Assembly: GCA_013176395.1 (NCBI GenBank)
Contig: JABMLP010000024.1
Location: 62,001 to 126,000, forward strand
Length of the DNA: 64,000 nucleotides
Reading direction: 5' to 3'
Source: Venturia oleaginea
Taxonomy: Eukaryota; Ascomycota; Dothideomycetes; Venturiales; Venturiaceae
The notes under the pieces are model-generated. The model searched no databases. It was not told where the DNA came from and saw nothing but the letters and a program-made list of their open reading frames with translations. A program made the position numbers and the translations under genes. Positions 30,501-38,823 of the stretch are shown in pieces; positions within the stretch are counted from its first letter, which is position 1, and every line of letters begins with the position of its first letter.

Positions 30501-32417
30501 AAAGGTAGGAATTGGCTGGTCTAAGGTAGTAACCTTGTGGACGTATCTTAGGGACTTGGCCCCGTAATGGGCAAACCTTCTATGCCATAGCTCCCAGTGA
30601 GCCTTCTTCCTAGTGAGAGATGGGGACAGCTCCTCACTTTCGTCAAGGGGAATAGGTTCGCCTTCTGCAGAAGGGAAAGCCCATTCAAGCTCATGGACTT
30701 TTCTCCCTTTCCTCTTTCCCTTTTCCTGCAAGTTCTTGATGTTTGTAACGATAGGGACTCCTCTCCTAACGATAGTTTGAAGAACAGGTTCGCCATTGGT
30801 GCTTGAGAGAACATTGAAGTCTGGTGGCCGAATATCAAATTTAGTCGAGAGTTTATTCCATGATACAAGATTGACTCCGAGTCCAGGTACAAGCAAAACC
30901 TTTTCAAGAACTACCTTATTGCCTCTCCTATCCTCCATGACTGCATCTCCTTCATAACTCGCAGAAAGGATTCCGCCTCCAACCTTAATCAGTCTCTTCA
31001 TAGGTAATGGCTTGAGTCTACCCCTGAAGAGAGATTGTTGGTCAGTCATATGAGATGAGGCGCAGGAATCGAGCAACCATTGCTGGGGTAGGAGCTTACC
31101 CATCGCTTCGACGCTGGTATGGGCAACTTCATCGTGGATCTCATCCTCGGAGGAGACCTCCTCTGTTTCCTCGTCTACAGTCTCAGGTTCTGACTGAGCA
31201 GCGTAAGCTCTTGCTGTTTTCTTGGGTCGCTGTTTCTTGACATCTAGGACTATCTTGGAAATCAGTTTCACAAGCTCGTCTTGGCTGAGGCTCTCGGAGG
31301 ATGAGGATAAATGCGAAGGCAGTTTGGAACTTCGTTGCTTGGTTGTCGACTTCTTGAGGTTGGGACTCTTCCCTGTTCTTCTTTTCTCGACGGTGTCTTT
31401 TGCAGCTGAGAGGTGTTCGCAGTCCATAATTAGGTGCGGGCCGTGACAGAGGTAGCAGCTGACATTCTTTCCGCTTCTAGATTTGTTCTTCTGGTTCTGG
31501 GATACCATTGCCGTTTCGTTTATCCTGATATCGGCCTCTCTTCCTTTCAGGAGCTTAAGGATGTGTTCTGGCTGCAGGTATGGCTGCGCTTGGATGGCTT
31601 GTTTCATTGCCGAGTACTCTGTTGGAAGAGCTGCCAGAAGGTATCTCATCCTCTTCCCTGGGAGTTGGTAGTGAGCTTCTTCCGGAGAGACTGATGCAAT
31701 CTTTACCCCAAGATTGGTAAGGTACGTCCAAGAGCCATCAATTGTATCTCCCTCGTCCATCCTGAAGTTGACAAACTCCTGGATAGAAGAGGTAATATCT
31801 GCTGTCATGACCTCCATGTACTTCGTCATCAGGACTTCCCACAGATCTGATGCCCTCTCGTAGATACTGTACAGGTTCTGGTCGTCTTCTGACAGGCACA
31901 TCATGATCTTATGTATCATGATCTTATGTATCGCCTTGCTGTTAGCAGACACCCAGTCATCATAGGGCCTCATGGCTGAATCTGCTCTTGTCTTGTTTGA
32001 CGAAGTATCTTGAGAGTCCTTTTCTTCCACGAAAGTAAACTCCGGGTGCGGGGGAGTATCTCCTCTAGCCTTGGCATCTTGATTTGCTGCCAGCTCTTTA
32101 TCATCTAGCTGTAGAGAGACTTTCACGAAGGTCTGTTTCTTTGGACGAGAGGAGGGCGGAGCGGGGTAGGAGAATGTCGAGGGTTGTGAGGACCAAGGAA
32201 TGAATCCTTGTCCCTCAGCACCTGGTGGTTTTGGTGCTCTTGTCTGTACCAGATGGCGATCATCTGGAAGGTCGTATGTATTGTACTTGATGGCCTGGGA
32301 AATGACCCACCAGGTCCCTTCACCAGTCAAGTAATTCCTTGCTCTTTGGAACCACGTCCTTGAGTTCTCGCAACTCAGTGTTGGCAGTGGCTGCCTGGAT
32401 TTGTGCTCTGAAGACAT
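27591..32417 (-). CDS. Copia Gag-Pol polyprotein, 1608 residues, uninterrupted
   Basis: One frame encodes all products, in copia order. Gag is followed by a zinc knuckle CYLCHGPHLIMDC (about 321-333). The protease active site is LLDSCASSHMTD (about 448-459; DSC in place of the commoner DSG). The integrase has an HHCC domain (HWELWHRRFAH... CPCKIC, about 608-649) and a catalytic triad Asp675 (VDICGP), Asp737 (RIDNAG), Glu772 (NGVAERN), spaced as DD35E. Reverse transcriptase has VVDVNNAF and TWVDD (about 1284-1287; WVDD for the usual YVDD). RNase H has STMEAEYMAMSSGGK. I start at ATG 32417 (MSSEHKSRQ); the frame is open to 32450 but lacks an ATG there. There is no frameshift or stop between gag and pol, and all catalytic residues are present, so the copy may be able to make active enzymes. 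Confidence 0.93.
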   Translation of the reverse strand: MSSEHKSRQPLPTLSCENSRTWFQRARNYLTGEGTWWVISQAIKYNTYDLPDDRHLVQTRAPKPPGAEGQGFIPWSSQPSTFSYPAPPSSRPKKQTFVKVSLQLDDKELAANQDAKARGDTPPHPEFTFVEEKDSQDTSSNKTRADSAMRPYDDWVSANSKAIHKIMIHKIMMCLSEDDQNLYSIYERASDLWEVLMTKYMEVMTADITSSIQEFVNFRMDEGDTIDGSWTYLTNLGVKIASVSPEEAHYQLPGKRMRYLLAALPTEYSAMKQAIQAQPYLQPEHILKLLKGREADIRINETAMVSQNQKNKSRSGKNVSCYLCHGPHLIMDCEHLSAAKDTVEKRRTGKSPNLKKSTTKQRSSKLPSHLSSSSESLSQDELVKLISKIVLDVKKQRPKKTARAYAAQSEPETVDEETEEVSSEDEIHDEVAHTSVEAMGKLLPQQWLLDSCASSHMTDQQSLFRGRLKPLPMKRLIKVGGGILSASYEGDAVMEDRRGNKVVLEKVLLVPGLGVNLVSWNKLSTKFDIRPPDFNVLSSTNGEPVLQTIVRRGVPIVTNIKNLQEKGKRKGRKVHELEWAFPSAEGEPIPLDESEELSPSLTRKKAHWELWHRRFAHYGAKSLRYVHKVTTLDQPIPTFESRDCPCKICLTTKMKRSYGRVTEPKQEIMELISVDICGPLPVSRKGFKWFLQIVENASRKKWTRPMREKSDAPQELRQWKVSAETETRKKLKAVRIDNAGELVKLARDWEKEEGIHPEFTDAYSSNQNGVAERNIQTSENNVRAMCEDSGMPIEFWPEAIETHTYVSNLLANGPEVEGFRLSPEEAWSGRKPSIDHLRVWGCQAIVHVPREELAGAMHNSSKSRADKFMNTGKPVVFMGYVKGTRKMWKFWDPDFRDIKTHSSVRFLEDQRGGDLSLNLGTAGQTNSASLNRNPRGRPRKLPIIPETVETPRPARELVPKFPVFERIVRKSTPEEIALADSQGPEATSRTETSHPAESETAIPTQPTSTPVHSTPASTQAQEPTGRKRLRSDSITSDERPSKRLDYAMFAQIMMMASELAADGKDFLGEIDEAAFIACKETVGAKHNIPIPKTYKEAIQDKKWGHLWKEAIQKELAALESNHTWSQVVPPKEANLVTSKWVFDVKYLISGAIDKFKARLVARGFSQKLGVDFTDTFAPTVRHDTLRCFMATIAKKNLHMHVVDVNNAFTESFLKEDIFMIPPPGVDIPPGKVFKMLKSLYGLKQAARDWNQLCVEKLKKLGFAQSEVDPCLLVHKERDIMILTWVDDIPIASSNLDNIKWFKQEFGKIFQIKDLEEPDKIVGMRIARDRTKGTLKLDQGHYIREALAKFGMSAEKGKPTLSPMDSYDDLRKSGPTDPRADSGSYQEQTGTWMWPMMMCRPDIAFAIGRLSSYASDPTVFHEKAIKKAARYLRSFPDLGLEYSIGGHTGLVGYSDADYAMDKADRVSILGWVFFLAGAPVAWMSKKMKSVATSTMEAEYMAMSSGGKQAQFLSSLLREMGHPDMVGKNAFEPLMVLKGDNQACLSLVKDSHSHERSKHIDIAYNNVRRMRERNQLIVEFCPTADMVADGLTKPKNGQQFQNFVHQLGMV

Positions 32418-32492
32418 GTCCCTTGGTCTTCCTTTCCTGACTCTTGTCAAAGCACTTGTACACCTCTTGTCCTTAGGAGGGTTGTTGTTCCT

Positions 32493-32807
32493 TTGTTCGA
32501 TCCTGACCCCGTCAAATCAAACGCCTGCTCTTATCCTTGGGAGAGTTGGTGTCCCTTGTTCGATCCTGACCCCGTCAGATCAAACGCCTGCTCTTATCCT
32601 TGGGAGAGTTGGTGTCCCTTGTTCGATCCTGACCCCGTCAGATCAAACGCCTGCTCTTATCCTTGGGAGAGTTGGTGTCCCTTGTTCGATCCTGACCCCG
32701 TCAGATCAAACGCCTGCTCTTATCCTTGGGAGAGTTGGTGTCCCTGTTTGAATGCTGACCCTGTCACACTCAACGCCGTCTCTTATCCTTGGGAGAGACG
32801 TAGTTCC
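32493..32807. repeat. 63-bp tandem repeat, four copies plus a degenerate fifth
   Basis: Copies start at 32493, 32556, 32619 and 32682. The first differs by only a few bases, and copies 2-4 look identical. A diverged fifth unit (about 32745-32807) follows. Each unit contains TTCGATCCTGACCCCGTCA and ATCCTTGGGAGAG. The array lies in the untranslated leader of the copia element, between the primer-binding site and the gag start. Because 63 is a multiple of three, a spurious plus-strand frame runs through it. Confidence 0.93.
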
Positions 32808-32844
32808 GTTGCTATCGGTTTAGTCCTGTAGAACCTAGGCAAAA

Positions 32845-32859
32845 CCCGGGCTCATAACC
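32845..32859 (-). other. Primer-binding site, initiator tRNA-Met anticodon-arm type
   Basis: Next to the 5' LTR end, the minus strand reads GGTTATGAGCCCGGG. Its complement CCCGGGCTCATAACC matches the anticodon stem-loop of eukaryotic initiator tRNA-Met (GGGCTCATAACCC), not a tRNA 3' end. This is the half-tRNA priming arrangement known for Drosophila copia and yeast Ty5. Confidence 0.75.
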
Positions 32860-33002
32860 TGTTACGCTGAACGAGCAAAACAGAGTTATTCGGAAGTAGA
32901 TTCAACACGAACTTAACGATAGGAGCCGATGAACAGAACGAGCGTCACCCTGTGACTTGACTGTATTGACTGCAGAGGTTATCGTACACCGTAGCATCTG
33001 CA
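32860..33002 (-). repeat. 5' LTR of copia element, truncated at 33002
   Basis: Starts TGTTACGCTGAACG on the plus strand and matches 27336-27477 to GCATCTGCA. It then breaks into the TTGA repeats of the palindrome arm instead of continuing with TGCATATATATGC. Confidence 0.9.
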
Positions 33003-34634
33003 TTGATTGATTGATTGATTGATTTTATCCTACTCGGTTGCAGCCGCTTAATCACGCAGCTATGTCCGGTTAGGAGGACTTCATCAGACAGCCGACACGT
33101 GATAGATTATATAATCCACCGCGCCCCACTTCGCCCCGTTCACTGAAACAAGACCAGCTGTCCCCTCCGTCCTCCCTCTTTTCCCTTAACCAGTATCTCC
33201 AAATGCCCGCTGGCTCTTGTAGATACTGGTTATTCTGCTAGTATATCTGTGCTATGTAGACTCAAGAGGCAATGCCTCGTGTTTCGCTATCCTTCTACCT
33301 ACAGTCTCCCTCTAATGCTCAGCTTTGTCTATCTGTTTCGCCTTATCCCTCAAGGCCAATGGGTTCCCTAAGTATGTTTCTGCTTGTGAAAGTTGCCTTG
33401 CACCAGATTCCTATGCGGCGGTGTATTTGGTTGTGTGATGCTGGAGACAATAGTAACCATCGTAGTCGTGATTTCGCTGCTTGGGTGTGATACTCCGGGT
33501 ATGCCCGTGGACGAGGCTGTCTGGTAGCTGCCGTATTGTATGGCGCCGATCGTGCTATAGACCTGCCGTCTTATAGTCGGAGCCTACCTGCTGCTAGTCG
33601 CTCTTCCTACTTGCTATATCGCGCTCCTACTCTTGCCAATGCCATAACTGGGACGCAACAGTCTGGGGAGAGGCTCAAGGCTACGTCTGCTGGCTTGTAG
33701 GGAGGGGATTTGCCGCCAATAAGCTCCTTCTATACGTCCTTACTGCTTACTGTGTTGCGCACCTACTCTTGCCAATGCCATAACTGGGACGCAACAGTTT
33801 GGGGAGAGGCTCAAGGCTCTGGACATCAGCTTGCAGCAGGACGGTTTGCGGAGACGATAGTAGATGAGGTTCTCTAGCAGCTGCCGTATCGTGTCGCACC
33901 GATTGTGTTGTAGACCTGTCGTCTTATAGTCGGAGCCTATCTGCTGCTAGTCGCTCTCCCTGCTTGCTATATCGCGCACCTACTCTTGCCACTGCCATAA
34001 CTGGGACGCAACAGTCTGGGGAGAGGCTCAAGGCTACGTCTGCTAGCTTACAGGGAGGGGATTTGCCGCCAATAGGCTCCTTCTATGCGTCCTTACTACT
34101 TACTGTGTCGCGCACCTACTCTTGCCAATGCCATAACTGGGACGCAACAGTTTGGGGAGAGGCTCAAGGCTCTGGGCAACAGCTTGTAGCAGGACGGTTT
34201 GCCAAGACGTTGGGAGAGATTGTCTAGTCGTTGCAGTGGTGTGTGGTGCCGATTGTTGCGCACCGGGCGTCTGGTGTTTGAGATGTGTTGAAGGTATTGC
34301 CGTTCTAGCAGTGACTCGTCGACTCGGAGCGTTGCAGTGTCATCTGGGGTGATGGACTAGCCGGGAGATAGTGACTAGATGGTTGCTGTTGTCTTTGGTG
34401 GACGCATCGTTCGTGTAGCTTGCTCATGTATTCGTCTGCTTGCTCTGCCGTGGCCGCGACGGCGACTCTAGAGATATCTCATCGACGCTGAGGGACGCGC
34501 GATGGCCTCTAGAGGCCGGAGCGGCCACTGGCAGAGGTGTTTTGATGATCTTTAGATGATACTTCTGTAAATTCCAAAAATTGAGTTCTCGCTGTGTGTC
34601 AAAGGTCTTTAGCTCGTGTTGAACAGTGGCATGC
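33003..34634 (+). repeat. Left arm of 1632-bp inverted repeat
   Basis: This is the reverse complement of 34698-36329 with no length difference: mirrored open frames (33272-33490 with 35842-36060; 33964-34227 with 35105-35368) have identical translations, and paired coordinates sum to 69332 throughout. The outer end is five TTGA units. The innermost 18 bp are copia LTR terminus. Inside are four diverged copies of a roughly 65-bp motif (GCCATAACTGGGACGCAACAG) near 33623, 33758, 33972 and 34111. Confidence 0.93.
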
Positions 34635-34700
34635 CAGTCCTTGATACCTCAGGCGTAGTGCACGTGATAGATGCCAAGGAATGCATTGACATGCTATGCA
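34617..34700 (+). repeat. Inverted copia LTR fragment at the palindrome centre
   Basis: The plus strand begins TGTTGAACAGTGGCATGCC and runs to ATGCTATGCA. This is the outer part of the copia LTR (compare 27478-27566 on the minus strand), with a few substitutions and a short deletion. It is in the opposite orientation to the disrupted 5' LTR at 32860-33002 and supplies exactly the portion missing there. The unpaired spacer of the palindrome (34635-34697, 63 bp) lies within it. Confidence 0.88.
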
Positions 34701-36329
34701 TGCCACTGTTCAACACGAGCTAAAGACCTTTGACACACAGCGAGAACTCAATTTTTGGAATTTACAGAAGTATCATCTAAAGATCATCAAAACACCTCTG
34801 CCAGTGGCCGCTCCGGCCTCTAGAGGCCATCGCGCGTCCCTCAGCGTCGATGAGATATCTCTAGAGTCGCCGTCGCGGCCACGGCAGAGCAAGCAGACGA
34901 ATACATGAGCAAGCTACACGAACGATGCGTCCACCAAAGACAACAGCAACCATCTAGTCACTATCTCCCGGCTAGTCCATCACCCCAGATGACACTGCAA
35001 CGCTCCGAGTCGACGAGTCACTGCTAGAACGGCAATACCTTCAACACATCTCAAACACCAGACGCCCGGTGCGCAACAATCGGCACCACACACCACTGCA
35101 ACGACTAGACAATCTCTCCCAACGTCTTGGCAAACCGTCCTGCTACAAGCTGTTGCCCAGAGCCTTGAGCCTCTCCCCAAACTGTTGCGTCCCAGTTATG
35201 GCATTGGCAAGAGTAGGTGCGCGACACAGTAAGTAGTAAGGACGCATAGAAGGAGCCTATTGGCGGCAAATCCCCTCCCTGTAAGCTAGCAGACGTAGCC
35301 TTGAGCCTCTCCCCAGACTGTTGCGTCCCAGTTATGGCAGTGGCAAGAGTAGGTGCGCGATATAGCAAGCAGGGAGAGCGACTAGCAGCAGATAGGCTCC
35401 GACTATAAGACGACAGGTCTACAACACAATCGGTGCGACACGATACGGCAGCTGCTAGAGAACCTCATCTACTATCGTCTCCGCAAACCGTCCTGCTGCA
35501 AGCTGATGTCCAGAGCCTTGAGCCTCTCCCCAAACTGTTGCGTCCCAGTTATGGCATTGGCAAGAGTAGGTGCGCAACACAGTAAGCAGTAAGGACGTAT
35601 AGAAGGAGCTTATTGGCGGCAAATCCCCTCCCTACAAGCCAGCAGACGTAGCCTTGAGCCTCTCCCCAGACTGTTGCGTCCCAGTTATGGCATTGGCAAG
35701 AGTAGGAGCGCGATATAGCAAGTAGGAAGAGCGACTAGCAGCAGGTAGGCTCCGACTATAAGACGGCAGGTCTATAGCACGATCGGCGCCATACAATACG
35801 GCAGCTACCAGACAGCCTCGTCCACGGGCATACCCGGAGTATCACACCCAAGCAGCGAAATCACGACTACGATGGTTACTATTGTCTCCAGCATCACACA
35901 ACCAAATACACCGCCGCATAGGAATCTGGTGCAAGGCAACTTTCACAAGCAGAAACATACTTAGGGAACCCATTGGCCTTGAGGGATAAGGCGAAACAGA
36001 TAGACAAAGCTGAGCATTAGAGGGAGACTGTAGGTAGAAGGATAGCGAAACACGAGGCATTGCCTCTTGAGTCTACATAGCACAGATATACTAGCAGAAT
36101 AACCAGTATCTACAAGAGCCAGCGGGCATTTGGAGATACTGGTTAAGGGAAAAGAGGGAGGACGGAGGGGACAGCTGGTCTTGTTTCAGTGAACGGGGCG
36201 AAGTGGGGCGCGGTGGATTATATAATCTATCACGTGTCGGCTGTCTGATGAAGTCCTCCTAACCGGACATAGCTGCGTGATTAAGCGGCTGCAACCGAGT
36301 AGGATAAAATCAATCAATCAATCAATCAA
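34698..36329 (-). repeat. Right arm of 1632-bp inverted repeat
   Basis: Mirror of 33003-34634. It begins with the 18-bp copia LTR terminus (GCATGCCACTGTTCAACA) and ends in (TCAA)5 before unique sequence GCACCTAAC. Confidence 0.93.
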
Positions 36330-36332
36330 TCA
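34716..36332 (+). mobile_element. Possible 5'-truncated LINE-like element with (ATCA)n tail
   Basis: Read left to right, the right arm ends in GAGTAGGATAAA followed by ATCA repeats. This is the form of the 3' end of Tad-type non-LTR retrotransposons in fungi, which close with short tandem repeats rather than poly(A). No reverse transcriptase or endonuclease frame remains; only short frames such as 34696-34908 are open. The identification rests on the tail alone, so a simple repeat-bounded duplicate is a real alternative. The left arm carries the same sequence inverted. Confidence 0.3.
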
Positions 36333-36546
36333 GCACCTAACAAGGCGCCACAGTACACGAGCCATGTGACGGCTTGCTAGGCTACTGGAACAACCACAGT
36401 GTCCAAGCACCCAACAAGGCGCCACAGTACACGGGCCACAGCAAGACCTATAAGTAGGCCTTGCCCCCAGCCCCCATTTACATAGCTACCTGTAGCTCGC
36501 TATCACATTTAGTCCATACCTGATTGCTGCTCACGCCTTTCATTAG
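36331..36546. repeat. Short direct duplication in possible LTR remnant
   Basis: GCACCTAACAAGGCGCCACAGTACACG at about 36333 recurs as GCACCCAACAAGGCGCCACAGTACACG at about 36405. A TATA-like CTATAAGTAGG and a pyrimidine-rich stretch follow. This resembles part of an LTR that truncated the neighbouring gene, but no partner LTR is visible. Confidence 0.35.
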
Positions 36547-37575
36547 TTACTACTAGCCGTGACAATACTCTTACAAACATCATATCGATCCCCAAAAGCC
36601 GCGCTGTTTGTGATGATGGCGACGCGCATGCTGCAGGATCTAGGTCTCAACGATGCGGATCCGGGCCAGGAGCAAGAGTCGATTGAAGGAAAGCGGGGGC
36701 TCTATCTCTTTTGGATAGCATTTATGATGGACACCACGATGAGCCTGCGTGCAAATCGACCTGCTACTCAAAGGCTGGTGAACATTAGTGTACCACTTCC
36801 AAACTCCCGCTCTTTGGATTGGTGGGCTTTGAACATTTCTAATAATCACTGCGCAGCCTGGAAGGTGAACATCCTGACTCTAAGTTCAAGTCTGGCCCTT
36901 ATTCAGGCCGAATCTCTGGACGAACTCTCTTCGGTCAGTGCTCGACGACGCCCAAACAACTTTATTCCCGGAATCTTCGATGGCGTGATGTTCAAACTTG
37001 CCGCTTGTAAGAGAGGCAATCCGCTATTTGGTATGGATACTTCAAGCATGATCGCCAGAATGTATCAATCCGACATCGTCCATTCCGTGATACTGGAAGC
37101 TTCTTATTTCGAGACGCTTTATCGCTTGCATGCAACTAAAGTCTTGGACGGCTTCACCCACCGTCTGGATGTGTTTTCACATGGCAATCTGAGAGCTGCA
37201 TCTGAACGCATCTGCTTCGATCTATTCATAGATGCACAAAGGCTGTTGAGAATGGCGGGTCTGATCACCCAGGGCGATCTTTCGGTCACTTGGTAAGTAA
37301 ATTCTTCTCGCCGAGCGGTGGGATCATGAATAAACTCAAACATCCTTAGGGCATCGACCCATGCGTTGATTGCCGCTCTCTGTGTGGTCTTGGCCTGTCG
37401 TGTCCACGCAACGGAAGCACCCAACGACACTCCTGACTTGGGCATGAATATGCAACTGTACATGTCGATCTTGGAGGCTTTGGATACTGCAGCTGTTAAA
37501 GCCAAAGAAACCGATGTTGTGTCGAGGGTCGATGTCTGCCATCAGATGTACGCACAAGTTATAGCACTCAGCTAA
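36547..37575 (+). pseudogene. 5'-truncated fungal transcription factor (fungal_trans domain)
   Basis: Two exons remain, 36547..37292 and 37350..37575, joined by a 57-nt intron with the frame preserved. The first carries the core of the fungal-specific transcription factor domain: MMATRMLQDLGLND, then RGLYLFWIAFMMDTTMSLR and RPATQ, the most conserved stretch of that domain. The second is the normal helical C-terminus, ending at TAA 37573-37575. The DNA-binding Zn(II)2Cys6 cluster and the first half of the domain are absent. A stop lies at 36544-36546 and transposon-like DNA lies immediately upstream. So this is probably the 3' half of a zinc-cluster regulator cut by repeat insertion. The remaining frame is intact, suggesting the break is not old. 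Confidence 0.75.
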
Positions 37576-38556
37576 CCATTCCGACAATGGTGCTTGGCAA
37601 AACTCTTTGCGTGTAAGAAGTTTAATTTGTTGTCAACTCTCACCTCCTCCATGACTAGCCACTCTTGTAACCCTACTCGATGATGTCGAGCGCTCGGAAT
37701 CCAGTTCCGCCACTTGTTGACTTTATCTTCAACAAGCCCTTCTTGATGTCCTCCTTCCACTGTTTCATCTCTCCCAAATCCCGGCCGATACTCGTTAAAG
37801 AACCTTGAGCCAATCCGCCTGGCTTGGTGCGAAATTTAAAGTCAGAGACCCAATTTTCTCAAACTCATCTTTCGCAACCTCGTCGAAGCCTTAGCCATCA
37901 CCTCTGCTTCAGACTATGGCTTGGCTTCTTATTGTCGTCTGTGAATTAACGTACGCAGATATATTTTCAAAACCAAGGGTTCCCGACCAACTGACAGTCA
38001 GTTAGAGCAACGTCCGCAATTTTGATCTAAGCCATGGTGATATATCAATAGCTACGGATACGGCTAGACCATTCTAGAGGCTATTTATAGGAGTTCTAAT
38101 TACTTATATTGTGGCATGTGCATCAACGTGCAGAAGAGAGGGATTTTTTAAGCGACTAAGTTTCTAACTGGAGTAAGCAGCGCCCGCAATTTTGATCTAC
38201 AAGGTTATGCATTGCCGTCACAGCTAAGGACTCCTATAGGTCCGCGACCGCTCCGAAGGCTTTCAAGCTATACCAACCCTTTTCAAAGAAGTTCTTATTA
38301 CTTAAGGGGTAGGAATTAACTGGCCTACATATTTCAGCTAGGTTTTGCTGTGGGGCAGAGCTCCTAGAACCACTTAGTCAGTCCCTCAAAAAATCCCCCT
38401 CCTCTGCATGTTGATGCACAAACCACAATAGGTCGAAATCAATTGATCAGCATCTTTCCGCCCGGCTTCGCTGCGCGGTAGAGCTGCTGGAAAAGACGAT
38501 CCAACCAGTCAAAGAGTGTTCGAATGTCCACGTTGATGCACGAACGACAATAGGCT
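37576..38556. repeat. Diverged tandem duplications, no gene
   Basis: Sequence around 38339-38430 (GCTGTGGGGCAGAGCTCCTAGAA ... ATGTTGATGCACAAACCACAATAGG) resembles 38465-38555 (GCTGCGCGGTAGAGCTGCTGGAA ... ACGTTGATGCACGAACGACAATAGG). The phrase GCAATTTTGATCTA occurs at about 38010 and 38189. The copies differ mostly by transitions. These look like relics of one repeat family; no coding region is seen. Confidence 0.5.
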
Positions 38557-38561
38557 GTTTC
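38557..38561. repeat. Target-site duplication (left), GTTTC
   Basis: GTTTC at 38557-38561 matches GTTTC at 40439-40443 directly outside the two LTRs. Five bases is the usual copia target-site duplication. Confidence 0.75.
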
Positions 38562-38769
38562 TCTTGAATGATACACAGTGAAAAGATGAGGAGGATTAAG
38601 GATTGCATGAGGTTCATAATGAACCGGTGACCGAGCGATAGTTATACAGATGTGATTGCTTTGAAATCAAAAGACGGGTACATGATTCCGACGGCTGTAT
38701 GCCACCGATATCCACTTCGCGGCTAACTGAAATTGTGGTATCATCCAACAGCGGCTGTATCATCTAACA
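38562..38769 (-). repeat. 3' LTR of deleted copia element
   Basis: 208 bp. On the plus strand it reads TCTTGAATGATACACAG ... GTATCATCTAACA. It appears identical to 40231-40438. Confidence 0.9.
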
Positions 38770-38823
38770 CACCCTCTCAGGGCTAGCCTCAGGCCTGACA
38801 TGACATAGACAAGTGGTGATACT

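Larger units (their letters stand above)
27336..33002 (-). mobile_element. Ty1/copia LTR retrotransposon, coding-intact, 5' LTR disrupted
   Basis: The element reads right to left. Parts from its 5' end are: 5' LTR remainder 33002..32860, primer-binding site 32859..32845, a leader with 63-bp repeats, one gag-pol frame 32417..27591, polypurine tract 27576..27567, and complete 3' LTR 27566..27336. The two LTRs differ at roughly 6 of 142 comparable positions (mostly transitions), so it is not brand-new. The outer 84-90 bp of its 5' LTR is missing here and is found inverted at 34617-34700 inside a palindrome. No target-site duplication is seen at the ends (GAATA on the left). Confidence 0.92.

Noticed and set aside
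32401..32831. Plus-strand open frames with 21-residue repeats (SNACSYPWESWCPLFDPDPVR type)
   Set aside because: Produced by the 63-bp repeat being a multiple of three; they lie antisense in the copia leader and have no independent support.
33001..36333. Telomere- or centromere-type repeat from the TTGA/TCAA tracts
   Set aside because: Only five units on each side and internal to the window, and not the TTAGGG repeat of fungal telomeres.
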